This document shows positions 11,542 through 23,280 of a DNA stretch of 64,000 bases, piece after piece. Position 1 is the first letter of the stretch. Every line of letters starts with the position of its first letter. The stretch lies in the NCBI GenBank assembly GCA_037349315.1, contig JBAIAC010000040.1:17378001-17442000 (forward strand). The letters are read 5' to 3'. The stretch is from Chelydra serpentina (Eukaryota > Chordata > Testudines > Chelydridae). Under the pieces are notes generated by a model. It worked only from the letters and a program-made list of their open reading frames with translations, searched no databases and was not told where the DNA came from. A program made the position numbers and the translations under genes.

Positions 11542-12779
11542 TGGCATCCCGACCCTGGGCTCAGCTCAGCTCCCTGGCTGGCCCGTTCCCCAGCTGCTCT
11601 GGAGTCTCCAGCCTGCCCCGGGGCCGCTCCAGAACACAGCTGGCTTTCCCAGCGGGGCCTCGTCCCCCTGATTTCCAGCTGATAGGGATATGCGGGGGAC
11701 TGGTGCTGAACAATCTGATCCTGCAAAGTGAGTCTCTGGCAGAGGATCAGACTGAGGAAGCAGCAGGAAACCCTGCCCCCGTGTGAAGCCACAGGGGAGC
11801 AGGAACTGGTGGGAAAGAACACACACCCCCCCCCCCATAACCCCACAGCTGGTCCGATTAGCAATGGGCAGCCTCTGCTCTGTGTGTGCGGAAAGCCTCC
11901 AGGGAAACCGGGCGGGTGTCCCCATGAACTGCCCGGCCTGTGCCACTCCCGGCTAACGGAGCAGGCTGCTGATCACTCATGAGGACTTTTGCCTGAACCC
12001 GAGATTGCTCAGCACAAACACACGTGTGTCGCCAAGTCTCCTTTCCACGCCCAGTAGCCTCTCTCACACCCAGGACTGTAGCATGGGACTGAAGCAGGGC
12101 CCTGGGCCCAGCCCCCTCCCCAGCGTTGGGGCCGGGGGGTTTCAGCACCCACACAGGGAGGCCAGTCTCCCCAGCTCTGCGCCGGCCAAACCAGCAGCCG
12201 AACTCTCCCTGACTTCAGGCTATTCTAAATCCGGCCAGGCACGTGTATCGCTCACGGCACGGGGGAGCCAAGCCCAGCCTGGCTGAGCCTCAGCAGAGGA
12301 CGTCGGTTGAGAGCCTGGGTGGGAAGACCGATCAACGGCCGTTGTGCGATCCAGCCCCGAGGCTGCCTCAGGGAACAGCCCTGCAGTGTCCGCTTGCTGG
12401 GATTTCTTGGGGAGTGGCGCTGGCCGGGGGCGTCTGTTAGCCTCCTGCAGCCGATTTGTACCCACTGCAGGAGGAGACAGGTGGGCCTAAGCCGTGATTC
12501 TCCAGGGCTTTTGTGGGGGCGCTGCTTGCAGAGCTGTGGGCCGTACTCTGGTTTCTAGCGGATCCTGCTGATGAATTGTTTGATCTTCGGATCGCCGAGG
12601 TCAGTCCTGGTGCGGATGTTGGGATAACAAGCTAGATGACCCAGAGTGCTGAAGGGGTGTAAGTTAACTCCCGGGCTTCCAGCAACATCTCCCGTCCTCC
12701 CGCTACCTGCAGCTTGCTCGGTGAGGGCTGCTTAGGACACCTGCCAGGCCTCCCTGGACGGGGCTTTAGGAAAGTCCCT
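11542..12779. other. GC-rich intergenic sequence, nothing assigned
   Basis: Open frames on both strands overlap heavily, as expected in GC-rich non-coding DNA. A short C run lies near 11,827. No domain or exon structure was seen. Confidence 0.4.
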
Positions 12780-13060
12780 GAACTGACTTTGCTTTCCCAG
12801 TAAAGTCACCCAGCGTGTCAGTTGCAGAATCAAGAGCCGAACTCAGGAGTCCTGGCTTCCTGCCCTGGGTCAGAGCCCCTGTGCTCCCTCCTTACAGTTG
12901 ATATGGAGTGAAGGATCCTGAGTCTCAGATTCCTGCTCTTAGCCCAGGAATCCTACCCTCCCTCCCTCCTAGGGTCAGGATAGACCCCAGAAGTCCTGAA
13001 TCCCAGAGCCAGCTCTAACCCAGAGTCCTCCCTGCTGCCTCTTATGCTGTTGGATTACTA
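12780..13060 (-). repeat. Antisense MIR-type SINE with 'aggagtcctggc' extension
   Basis: The stretch 'aaagtcacccagcgtgtcag' followed by 'gaactcaggagtcctggctt' is the reverse-oriented 3' half and tRNA-like part of a MIR-type SINE. A C/T-rich extension with further 'agtcct' blocks follows. Limits are approximate. Confidence 0.5.
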
Positions 13061-13120
13061 CTAAATATTTGGGACGAATATAATGTTAGGGAAAGGTGCT
13101 GGACTGACCCCTCTGTCAAA

Positions 13121-13143
13121 CCCCCCCCCCCCCCCCCCCCCCC
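13121..13143 (+). repeat. Poly-C tract, 23 bases
   Basis: Twenty-three consecutive C, followed by CCG repeats. Probably length-variable and error-prone in sequencing. Confidence 0.95.
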
Positions 13144-13490
13144 GCCGCCGCAGCTCTGTCAGCATTCCTGGGCCCGGAGGGGCCATGTCTAGCTTTCAGA
13201 GGGCAGTTTACTCTGCAGGCCCATCAGTCCTTGGTTTCTCAGCTGAAATTGCCAACATGGGAATTTCTCTGGTGTGGCCACCTTTGCTTTGGGACATGCC
13301 CTGAGCTCATTTCACTCAGGCCCCCAAATCGGGAGAGTCGCTGTTGACTTTGAACCGGCCATTTAACACCAAAGGGCTTTGTAGTCTACTATCCGTTTCG
13401 TGGAGGTGTCCTGTCCCCGCTGCCAGTCGTCCTGAGCGGAGAATGCCCGGCTGTGTGCTGCCTGTGTTCAGAATGCCCGGCTGTTTGTTC

Positions 13491-13672
13491 GGGGGGAGGG
13501 ATAGCTCAGTGGTTTGAGCATTGGCCTGCTAAACCCAGGGTTGTGAGTTCAATCCTTGAGGGGGCCATTTGGGATCTGGGGCAAAAAAAATCTGTCAGGG
13601 GACAGTACTTGGTCTGCTAGTGAAGGCAGGGGACTGGACTTGATGACCTTTCAAGGTCGTTCCAGTTCTAGG
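13491..13672 (+). repeat. tRNA-derived SINE, second subfamily
   Basis: The head (A box 'tagctcagtggtttgag', B box 'ggttgtgagttcaatcc') is almost identical to the copy at 1275. The 3' part differs, with 'tgatgacctttcaaggtcg' and 'tccagttctaggagatgag' in place of the tail with 'attctatgattc'. It is a sister subfamily. Confidence 0.8.
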
Positions 13673-15012
13673 AGATGAGAGACCCTCCCGTTCTTCTCAG
13701 GAGCTGATGTGAAAGGGAAAAGGCCATGTTGTACTGAGCCCCACACATCTGGTTGTCGCTTTTTCTGCATTAGCTGCACGGCCAGCAGCAGCATTCCTCA
13801 GTGTAACATGTAAAAGCAATAGCAAGGATTTTTGTCAGACCGGCCCTTTATCGCCGTTGTTTAAATGAGCAACTAACACCGGAGCCCAGCTTTGGGTGGA
13901 ATCACTTCGTCCTCACATGGGAATAACCCACCAGTGCTTTCCCGGCATGGAGAGATGGCCCAGGAAGGCGTTCATATTGCAGGCTGAATGGCTTTCCCCT
14001 CCCCAAGGCTCTGAATCTGTTCATTAACTGGCTCGTTCTGCGCACAGAACTCCAGGGCCCAGGAGTGAGTGTGCCCAGAGAGGAGCTTATGCCATGTGAA
14101 GTAACTCCCAGGCCTGCGTGTGCCACCAATGGCGGGGGTCTGTGGGATTCTCCCAAATGGGGCCAGGAGGCGATGCGGCAAGGCTGTTTGTCAGTGGGAG
14201 GGACAGATCTGTCTTAGCCGGGTTTTCTCCGCCATCCCTTTCCCTGCAGTGAGGGGAGCAAGGGGCACCTGGCAAACTGGGAGATGTGCAGGGAAAGGGA
14301 CTGGGCCGGAGCCTCAGCCGGTGAGAGTCCGGATGGTCAGCGGAGCTAGAGTGATTTCCACCCGTTGTGGCCCACTGTTAGGGTGACCAGATGTCCCGAT
14401 TTTATATGGACAGTCCCGATATTTGGGGCTTTTTCTTATATAGGCTCCTATTACCCCCACCTCCTGTCCCGATTTTTCACACTTGCTATCTGGTCACCCT
14501 GCCCGTTGTTAGCGTTTATACACATCCCCTGGTGCAACTCTGCCTCCTGCTGGGGGTGGCTCACAGCCCCCGTTACCTCCTCGCAGCCGGGGGAGGTGCC
14601 TGGGCCCAGCCATGGCTGTGGCCCAGAGGCTTCCCCTTTGTGGTGTCCGAGTGTAGAAGGCGTGTGACTCGAGCCAGGAGCGAGAGGCCGCTGTTCGCTC
14701 GGAGAGCCGGGAGTTATACTCAGACGGTGACTGTCCAGCCTCCCACAGCTTCGTTCGGGGCGGTCTGAGCCCCCCGCACCGTGCTACCGCTGTGGACTAT
14801 TGATGGTGCAAGAGAAACATCTGTGAAATGCTCGGGCCGGATCCCCGGCTGGGGTCAATTGGACTTCAGCTGGGTTCTGATTAGCACCCTATTCACGGGC
14901 CATCCATCCTTCCATCTTCACCCATTCTGTTGCAGGTGTTTTCATAGAGCATCTCGGGGCTGCTGCCTAGGCCCCTTTTCAGTTTCCTCAGATTTTGGGC
15001 ACATTTTCGACA
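13673..15012. other. Intergenic sequence carrying one MITE
   Basis: Apart from the MITE at 14,379-14,501 I can assign nothing. Frames on both strands overlap and lack recognisable domains. Confidence 0.4.
14379..14501 (+). mobile_element. hAT-type MITE, TAGGGTGACC family, copy 4
   Basis: A 123-bp copy, with the last base of the right terminal repeat changed to G. Flanks CCCACTGT (14,371-14,378) and CCCGTTGT (14,502-14,509) agree at 6 of 8 positions, a slightly decayed target duplication. Confidence 0.85.
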
Positions 15013-15302
15013 GTAGCATAGCCGGGGGGGTGGGGGTGGGAGGAGGGGAGCAGGGGGAGCGGCTGCCCCCTCTGTGAGCGGAAGCGGTGCCTTTAAAAGG
15101 AAGCTTCTTTTTAAGCGCCGCTTCTTGCACTGACCCGGTGGCGCTCCGGGTCTTCAGTGGTACCCGCCGCCGAAATGCCGCCGAAGACCCGGAGTGAGTG
15201 AGGATCTGCTGCCGAAGTCCCGGAGTGCCGCCGGGTGAGTACAGGGGGAGGCGCCTTTTTATAGTGCCTCTCCCCCTGTGCTCCTGACCTGGCTGCGCAA
15301 CT
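15013..15302 (+). repeat. 'cagtagcatagcc' family element, GC-rich
   Basis: Begins 'cagtagcatagcc' and ends 'ggctgcgcaactg', resembling the ends of the element at 11,355. The body has repeated 'gaagacccggagtg' and 'gctccgggtcttcag' motifs that also build the tandem array at 26,598. Long frames here on the minus strand start at non-ATG codons and reflect the repeat. Confidence 0.5.
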
Positions 15303-18300
15303 GTGTGGTGTGGGTAAGAGACAGGTAAATCCAAAAGGCTGGAGAGAGAATTCAGCACCCTTTCTAAGCGAGTGAGGAGGACTCGGAACAGAAGGGTCAG
15401 AAAATAAAGCGAAAGGCATTCAAAATCTCTCCACAGAAGAGCTTTCACAGATTGCCTTGTAAAAATATGAGCTGCCTCTTAAAGCTGAATTACTTGGCAT
15501 GACAGGACTTGATGGGAATTAACATGTGTTGCTGAAAGTAACTTGAAAGGACTTTTCCCATCACACTCCAATGACTTCCAAACAGAAAACTGAGTCCCCA
15601 GGAATATCCAATGAGCTCCCAATAGCTGCCGGACCTGTTAAAATGGGAAAGGAGAATACAGCTGAGAGAGAAACTCAAGACTCTGTCCATCCGGCATTTA
15701 CCGACCATGGGAATTTATTTTCAAAGTGGTGAAAATTCTTTTACAAATGAACAAATATTCGATATAAAAAAAATTATTGCATCATGAGACAAAAACTTCA
15801 GCTGGCAAGAAACAACAGCGTTCCCATCTATCTTTGGACAACGGGCGTTCTGTAACACGTCTTTCAGGGGGCTAGGAAATTATAGTGCAGGCCTTTTAAA
15901 CAAATTCTAAAAGAAGAAACAAGCCATCTCCAGTAGCAGGAGTTCCTCTGATGTGTGTCTCAGCTGAGAACACTTTAATTATGGAAACATGGCTGAATTA
16001 TAATCCATAAATACACTTTGCAGAGCAGGGTGGACGGCAGTCACACAGTATAATAACAACTAGCAGGAGATTTCATTATGGAACCACAGACTTTTCATGT
16101 GGCCAGAAAGGTCTAGGTGATGAAGAAAGGTTGTTTTAAAAAAGATCATGTAAAGGGAAGAGAGTTCGTGTAAAAAAAAAAACTAGGCAATTTGATGAAG
16201 ATGGAGGTGGCGTAATTAACTAGCAGATGACCAAACGGGTGGTGCTGGGATCTGGAGGAGCTTTAGGATGGGGTTCAGAGCTGAGTCCATAGCAGGGATA
16301 AAAGGTCCAGATTCAACAGCCACAAAAGTCCCATGAGCTGTTCTTGTGAGATTTCTGCCCCAAATGGTAGAAGTCCCCTGATCTGAGATTTCTGCAGTCT
16401 GGAGGCCAAATCACGTGAGAACAGTTTCCATGAGATTGCAGCTGGCTCAGAACCAGAGCTGGAAAATAGCCCCTTCCTGGGCAGGGATCTGACCATCAAT
16501 AGAACCGTAGGGGCAGCTTTAGACATAGGGGTTCATCTCTGACCCTATAACTCAAAGTGCAGGTATGAGGTGGTTTGATTTCCAGATTCAGGTACCAACA
16601 GCATTAGTTCTCCACTGAATCAATATTCTGTGGCCCTCAATATACCAAGGGAATGGGAACACTGTGTACCGAACCCGCCCCCCCCCCACGCAAATAGACC
16701 CCAGCTCACAAAATTACTGGAGTCAGATAGGTCTGCACTTTGGTTGTTCGTTTGTGCATTAGCTGGGTATGTGAATGACCCATTACAATCTCAGCAGATA
16801 CAGCATCCTTCCCTGCAGCATATTCCTCACTGCCTTCTCCAGGCCAGTGTTAAATGGCTCAAGCTATGAAGCTTCCACCATGTCCTTTGTTCATTTGTAA
16901 TCTGGCTAGATGTGAAATACAGTACTCCTATGCTCATGGATGCACCTAAACTACCCATGTCGCACCTATGCCAGGACCACCACCACGGGGGCAGCCGAGT
17001 AGCGGTAACAGAGAGGCAACCTCAATCCAAAACAACGTGAAGAGCTCCATGGCTCCGTACAAAACGGATATCAGAGTTGTCATCTGTGTGGCGCAAGGAG
17101 TAGAACTCACACCCCACTGCTCCCAAATCACCCAATTCTGCCGCTGGAGCTCCAGGAGAAAGAGTAAGACTCCAGTCTCTGGAGGACAACACGATTACAA
17201 ACAGATCTACGCCCGAGCCCATTTTACATATTCTCTCTCAGAGGGAAAGATTGACATACGCAGACAAGCCTGACTCTTAGGAAAGGGCTGGTTACCAAGA
17301 GGAGGTGGGGGGGGTTGTATCTTTCAAAAGGGGCAGAGATGGCAGGTTTCAGAAGGAGCACAGGTGCCAATCAGAACCAGTTTTAGAACCAGTTTGCGCC
17401 AGCTTCAAAATACCAGGCTGCCCAACTAAGCAAATTATCTACCCCCTTCCTCCTCCTCCCGGGGGAGGAAGTCGCCATGGCCAACATCTGGATGGCCTCT
17501 GGTTTTGCTTTAATGTGCAAAGTCAGAGCGTTGCTCAAAGCTCGATTCCTGAAATGGAAAAATCACAGTCTGCAGATTCTTACTGACCCAGGGCTTAAAC
17601 TAACGAGCTCAAAGCTCCCATTTCCTGTGGCCACAGGCTAACCAGCTGCTGACTCATTTATAAACATTTACATTCACCAGGATAAAGCGAGGGGAGAGCG
17701 AGGTTTATTAGCCTCAGAGAGGGAAAATATTTGAAGCAGAGTATGAATGTAAACACCAAAATCTTCAAATGTGATCTTCGGGCAATTTGTTCCGATAGCG
17801 CTCGACTGAATTCTGAGAACGTCAGACCAGAAGGTGAGTGGAAAGCTTGCAAATACCGCTCCTCTCAAAAATATGCGAGTTTTCCCTCTTGTCTTTGGTC
17901 TGATGGGCTGGATTTTTGATGGGAGCCCAGCCCTCACCAAAATTAAAGGACTCTCAGCCCTGAAAGCAAAAAAAAAAATGCTACTTTAAGTTCACCCACA
18001 GCCCAGACACTTCAGAGATGGCTGCTGTATCAGATGTCTTACGCCGCTCTAAGAAACCCACTGCGGTCTAGCAGCATGCCACTCGTCTCAGTCAGCGGCA
18101 TTGCCAGGAAGGCAAAAGCAGCTGAGTTAACAGCAATTTTTTTTTTTAATGCAGAGACAGTCATTCGAAACGTGGTTCTAATCTGGAAAGGGACTATGTG
18201 AAATGAGCCTTTCCTATTCCCCAGCCCTGCTAATAATGTGCCGTTACAGCTGATGACTTCAGGGACATAAATACGTCGTTACCCCTTTTTACTCCTGTTC

Positions 18301-19964
18301 GCTCTCCAGCAGCGGAAAGGGGGCTGGATTCTGTTCTGTCTCGTATGTCATCTGCAAAACTGCTAACTCAGTTCCAGTTGCAGGACCCTGCTGCAGAAAC
18401 CCAAAGGAACCCAGAGTGATTCTCAGACCCCTGCAGAAGTTTGCTGGGCTGGCAGTCAGAACCTCCACCCTGCCATCTTTCAACTTGTCAGCGATGCGCA
18501 GTTGAGAGCTGGAGTCAAGACGACGATAAACATGGAGCCACGCCGTGCAATTTTTAGAGCCACTTCTCAGAAGAACAGCGCTGCGAGAAGAATTCAGAGA
18601 CCTCCCAGAGGAGATGTGCCAAAAGAGACAGCCTTTGAGTCTGCTCTGTGTCCTGCTGGGAAAAATTACCCTCCAATGTTATTTCACTTTCCCCAACTGC
18701 TGTTTTGTCCTGGTTTTTTAATCTCTCTGGTCTTGCCAGATGAAGAGGGCTAAAAAATAACACCAATGAGCTTGCTAATGAATCTCTTTCCCTTGTGTAT
18801 TTTATGGCTTCCTACGAACCCCTAGGCCGGCCTCTGAGATGGAGCTTGTAAAGCAAGCAGATTTTATCTCTGTTGCAGCCAGTGCTCTAAACACAAAACT
18901 CTGTATCTAAGACTTCTTTGCATTTTTAAAAACTATTCACTAAAGTTAACGGGACTTGGGCTTAAGCCGAAATAGCAACAGCTGGTTCAAGCTGGACATC
19001 GGACTAAAACAACAACAAAAACGCAGTGGGATTTAAGCTTCCAAATTTAGCCCAAAATACATGTCAGGGAACAATATCCCCTCCCACCTCGCTGCAAAGA
19101 TTTGCCTCTCTCTGCACACATGGAGTTCCCTTTGCCAGGACTGGTATTAGAGCTCAGAGGGGAACTTGGTCATGGTATTTTAAAAGACTACACAATTTGT
19201 AGCCTGCCATGGGGCTGGTTAATAACATCCACAAGAGTCCTTGGGAATCCCTTTACAGTGAAATGATCCTGCAACCCAGAACAGCGGGTGTGCACTGTAT
19301 TACTCACACCACTGAGAGCGTGTGACACTAGTAATCACCTAATAGGTCAAATTCGTTAGCCCGCAGGTGGTGGGGGGAACAAACACTGCTTTCAAGAGGA
19401 GTTTTGCCTGAGGAAAGGCTGCAGCATTCGATCTCACTCACCACAGACCCAAAACCAGTTCCCCGGAAGCTAAGGCTGCTCCTGCGCTCTGAGGACATGG
19501 GCAATGGTGCTGGCCACAGCTGCCCGCCGAGTCGCATTGTAACAAACATAAGCCATTAGCACCCACAGTGTGGGCAAGGCGCGTCCATGCTCAGCCCACA
19601 AACAACCAAACTGGCATCTCTTCTCTATTTACAGGAAGATTCTTTGCAGGGCTATTACGAGCAAAGTTTCCATCACAGACCATCTTCCTGCGCTCACCCA
19701 CGTCCCTTTGAAGGCCGCTGCAGCAACGGAATCTCACAATTTATTATAGTTCTGGACCCAGCCTTGCATGCCTTATTCAGGCAAAATTCCCCTCTGCTTC
19801 CATGGAAGCCGAAGCAGGAGAGTATCATCTCCAACAGAAATTTGGCCCGACTCTGTTTAACAAACCACAGCCACGTGCTAAGGGCTGTCAAGGGAGCTTG
19901 ACCCTGGGATCCTTAGCACCAAACTTACAGCAGAGCAGCTTTTCACAGCTCTCCGGGCACTTCA
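15303..19964. other. Intergenic sequence, nothing assigned
   Basis: About 4.7 kb of mostly unique sequence with no frame above about 100 codons, no domain and no repeat I can name. Short homopolymer runs are present, including A runs near 16,175 and 17,969 and a C run at 16,679. Confidence 0.4.
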
Positions 19965-20140
19965 GACAAGGGGGGGCCCATCATGGTCCCTGTTTTACAG
20001 ATGGGAAGCGGAGACGCAGAGCAGGGAGTTGATTTGTTTGAGGTCGCCCGGCAAGTCCAGGCAGAGATGGGAACAGAACCTGCTCCCTCAATTCCCAGCT
20101 CAGTGGCCTCTCCACTGGGCGTCGCTGCCTCCAAACAGCA
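19965..20140 (-). repeat. Antisense MIR-type SINE
   Basis: Contains 'gttttacagatgggaagcgg' followed by 'aggtcgcccggcaagtccag' and 'aacagaacctgctccc', the reverse-oriented 3' block and tRNA-like part of a MIR-type SINE. Confidence 0.6.
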
Positions 20141-23051
20141 CAAGCGCCTCCCACTGGAGCTGAAGGAGTAACTGCGGACAGCGGAAAGGGCACGCTGTCG
20201 TACTTGCTGATGCCGCCACTAGAGGGGACAAGGTCACATGACCCAAGCCAATGAGTTCTACACGGACTAAGTACCCTTGACGTTAATCAGTGTATTATTT
20301 TTCTTACTAAGACCAACCTTTATCAGCATTTTCTTTTCCAATTTGCCTCCCCCTGGAATGCTGCTGGTGACCACTGTATGGTGCTTCCCCCCATCTGAGC
20401 AGCAGGGAAGACGCATACTTAGCAGTTCTGTTAATCAGCTTGAGGGTCAGACAGTTAGCACTTCTTGCCTCTCTGGGATTAAGGCTGTGAGCTCAGTGAC
20501 AACTTTTCACACCCACCAGAACATCGACTGTGCAGGCATGCGAGCGGCATTGGGAAAACAGACACCCAGCTACTTGGATGGGGTGGCGAGACGCAGCGGC
20601 AAGAGGAAGGGCACACGCGGTGCGTGGCTTCCTTAAAAGTTTGGCCCACGGTATCCAGGCCCAGTCTGCAGCCCAGCAATGTTCCTACATCTCCGTCCTA
20701 TTTTGACTGAGTTCGGCATCTGTGTCACAGGCATTCGTCTCCATCACGCTGTCACACATGGGACAATTTCAGCTACAAACATTGAATCCAGGATCACTCC
20801 CCCTCAGCGTTCTTTGCTGGGCCCCACCCAGCGCTCCCAGCCATGGGGCAATGCCGCTTTCGACCCAGAAATAACACGTGTAATTACAAACTTCGACCAA
20901 GAAATCCAGCTCAGAGTTTAGTCCTGGTGACAAAGGACTATTTACCTGGGCCGCCTTCGGGGTCAACCGCCTTGGTGACACATTCCCAACATCTAGCAAA
21001 CCGTGGCCTCTATCAAGTAGCACTAAAAAGGACACCTTTAAAGCAAAACCCCTAGAAATGGAAACACTAAATGACTGAATTTAAATCTAGGTCTGTGAGC
21101 GGAATCTCAGGGTTAGAGCTCATGCCCAAGGAAGGGCTTGTTATGGGACAGCACATCTACCAATTATCTATTAGATAAGTGGGCACCACAGTCTGTCTGG
21201 TTCAGTTCCTCGCTCAGCAAAAGGTGCCTGGTTGGCAGTCCTGGAGCGGGGAGTTTTATCTGCACACCGAGAAGAGGGGGAAAGATGGTTTTGTCTAGAA
21301 TGTGGAATCAAGAGAGCTGGATTCGGTCCCTGGATCTGCCAGAGACTCGCGATGCGACCTTGGCAGAGCCATCTGCCAATCAGACGGGGATTGGACCCCA
21401 AGGAGAGCTGCGAGAATGAGTTACATTTTCCAAACCACTCAGCTCCTCAGATGGAAGGTGCTGCAGACGTGCCCTGAATTGTTCCGTGCATCTATGATAT
21501 CGCTCTAATGCAGCCAGTAGACGTATTGCCCGTCCCCACTCATCCCAGGCAATAGGGCTCACCTCTGATCCGCAGGCACCAGCTGCTGAGGGTGAAAGGA
21601 GACATCCGGCTGCCTGTCCCGTTCATTCCTTGGCTTCTCCCCTAAGAGCACCCGAAAAGGGTGGCACAGTTAATGCTAATCATTGTGGTTTTATACACGC
21701 CCATCCCTCTGTCCTTCTCTCAGGCTCCCAACCAGCTCTGAGGTGGTACGGGCTAGGCCGGATTTGAACCGGAGACCAGGCAAAGAGGAGTTCAGACAAT
21801 TCATGGGGAATTCCTACACCCTGGGTGGAGCGTCTGCGCTATTTTGTGCTTTTGTACTGCAGTAGTATAGGCCCTGTCAGTCCATCTTAAACAGGAGGCA
21901 TTTATTACAGAAGACAGCTACAACTACACAGCTCAGGCTCCTGCTTGGTCTCCTTCGTTCACCATGTACCACACCCCATCTGAAGCTCTGTACAGAAGGC
22001 AGAGTCACCACGTGACTGAATAACATACTGCAAGAAAACGGTATCAGGTACCAACCTAGACAAGCTTGCTTGCCCCGCACAAACCTGACTCTCAGTAACC
22101 CCCGTATCTGTCTGAGCCAGTGACTTGGCACCGTCTGCCAGACGCAGCCAGCACGGGTCTAAGGCACGCACAAGCTCTGCCAGGATGGCAGCTGACGAAG
22201 GAAATGCTCCAAATAGACCCACTGTGATTTATGCAGTCGGCATCCACGTGGCAGACACCCAACGCGCTCTCTCGCTCGCGATCGTTAGCCTTACTGGGGA
22301 AATGCTTCCGAAGTCCCGGCCTCTGTCTGCAGGATCTCAACGATCAGACAGCCTGAGAGGCAGCGTTTCTGGAATAGCAGGAAAGGCCTCACATGTTCTA
22401 CCCTCGTCTGGGGTGGGACCCACGTTGCAAGGGCTAAAGAACAGGAAATCCTGTCTCCAAACCCCGCTCCTAGACCCTCCTCCTCCAGAATCAACCACAA
22501 GTGACATGAGTCTGATGGTCTCAAGGTCAATGGGCGTTTCAGAGGCAGAGACCCGGAGGAACCCCAGATAGAGCAGGGTCAGGGTGGTGTCTCTCCAATC
22601 TCACTTAACCACTTCCCCTAGGAGATCCTTCCACAGTCAAACTGATCTCACTGGTGGGGCATTTTCCTTGCTCTCTCCCTTCCATTTCCTGGCCTTTATT
22701 GCAGCCCCAGGCTCCTGGTTGAACCCCCTTGTATCATGCAAAGGAACTCCTGCCCACCCACCGATTTCGGGGATGCCTACAAGAGATGCCTAGGAGTGAT
22801 AGCATCCTGGGCCAGGCTTGAAGACCAACCCAGGAGAAGCTTGAACAGCGCCTGGCTGCAGTGATGTACAAGCACTCATGCCTCCCCTTGCTTCCACTGA
22901 AAGCAGTGGGAGACTGTTAATTACCTTCAGCGGAAGGAGGAGCAGGCCTTAAAAGTAGAAACCAAACTCCCATTCAGGACCTTATCCAGAGCCCCTAGAG
23001 CGCATAGGAGTCTTGCCACTGATTTCACTGGATTTCAGATCTGGCCTGTAG
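20141..23051. other. Intergenic sequence, nothing assigned
   Basis: Mostly unique. A B-box-like 'ggttcaaatcc' on the minus strand near 21,760 suggests an old SINE but is too decayed to call. No exon structure recognised. Confidence 0.4.
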
Positions 23052-23280
23052 GTGGCCTCTGGGAGGGAGTATGGCCTAGTGGTTAGAATATTGGACTGAG
23101 ACTCAGGAGACCTGGATTCTATTCCTGGTCTGTTGGGTGACGTTGGGCAAGTCACTTCCCCTCCCTGTCCCTCAGTTTCCCCATCGGTAAAATGGAAATA
23201 ACAATACTGATCTGCTTTGTAAATCTCTGAGATCTATGGATGAAAAATGCCGTATAAGAACTAGGGATTATTATTTAGTG
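23052..23280 (+). repeat. MIR/CORE-type SINE
   Basis: Head 'tatggcctagtggttagaa', then 'gagacctggattctattcc', 'gttgggcaagtcacttccc', 'ccctcagtttccccatcgg' and 'gtaaaatggaaataacaat'. The best-preserved MIR-type copy in the window. Confidence 0.75.

Noticed and set aside
14942..15448. 168-codon minus-strand frame
   Set aside because: It starts at GTG and runs through an interspersed GC-rich repeat; the composition comes from the repeat.
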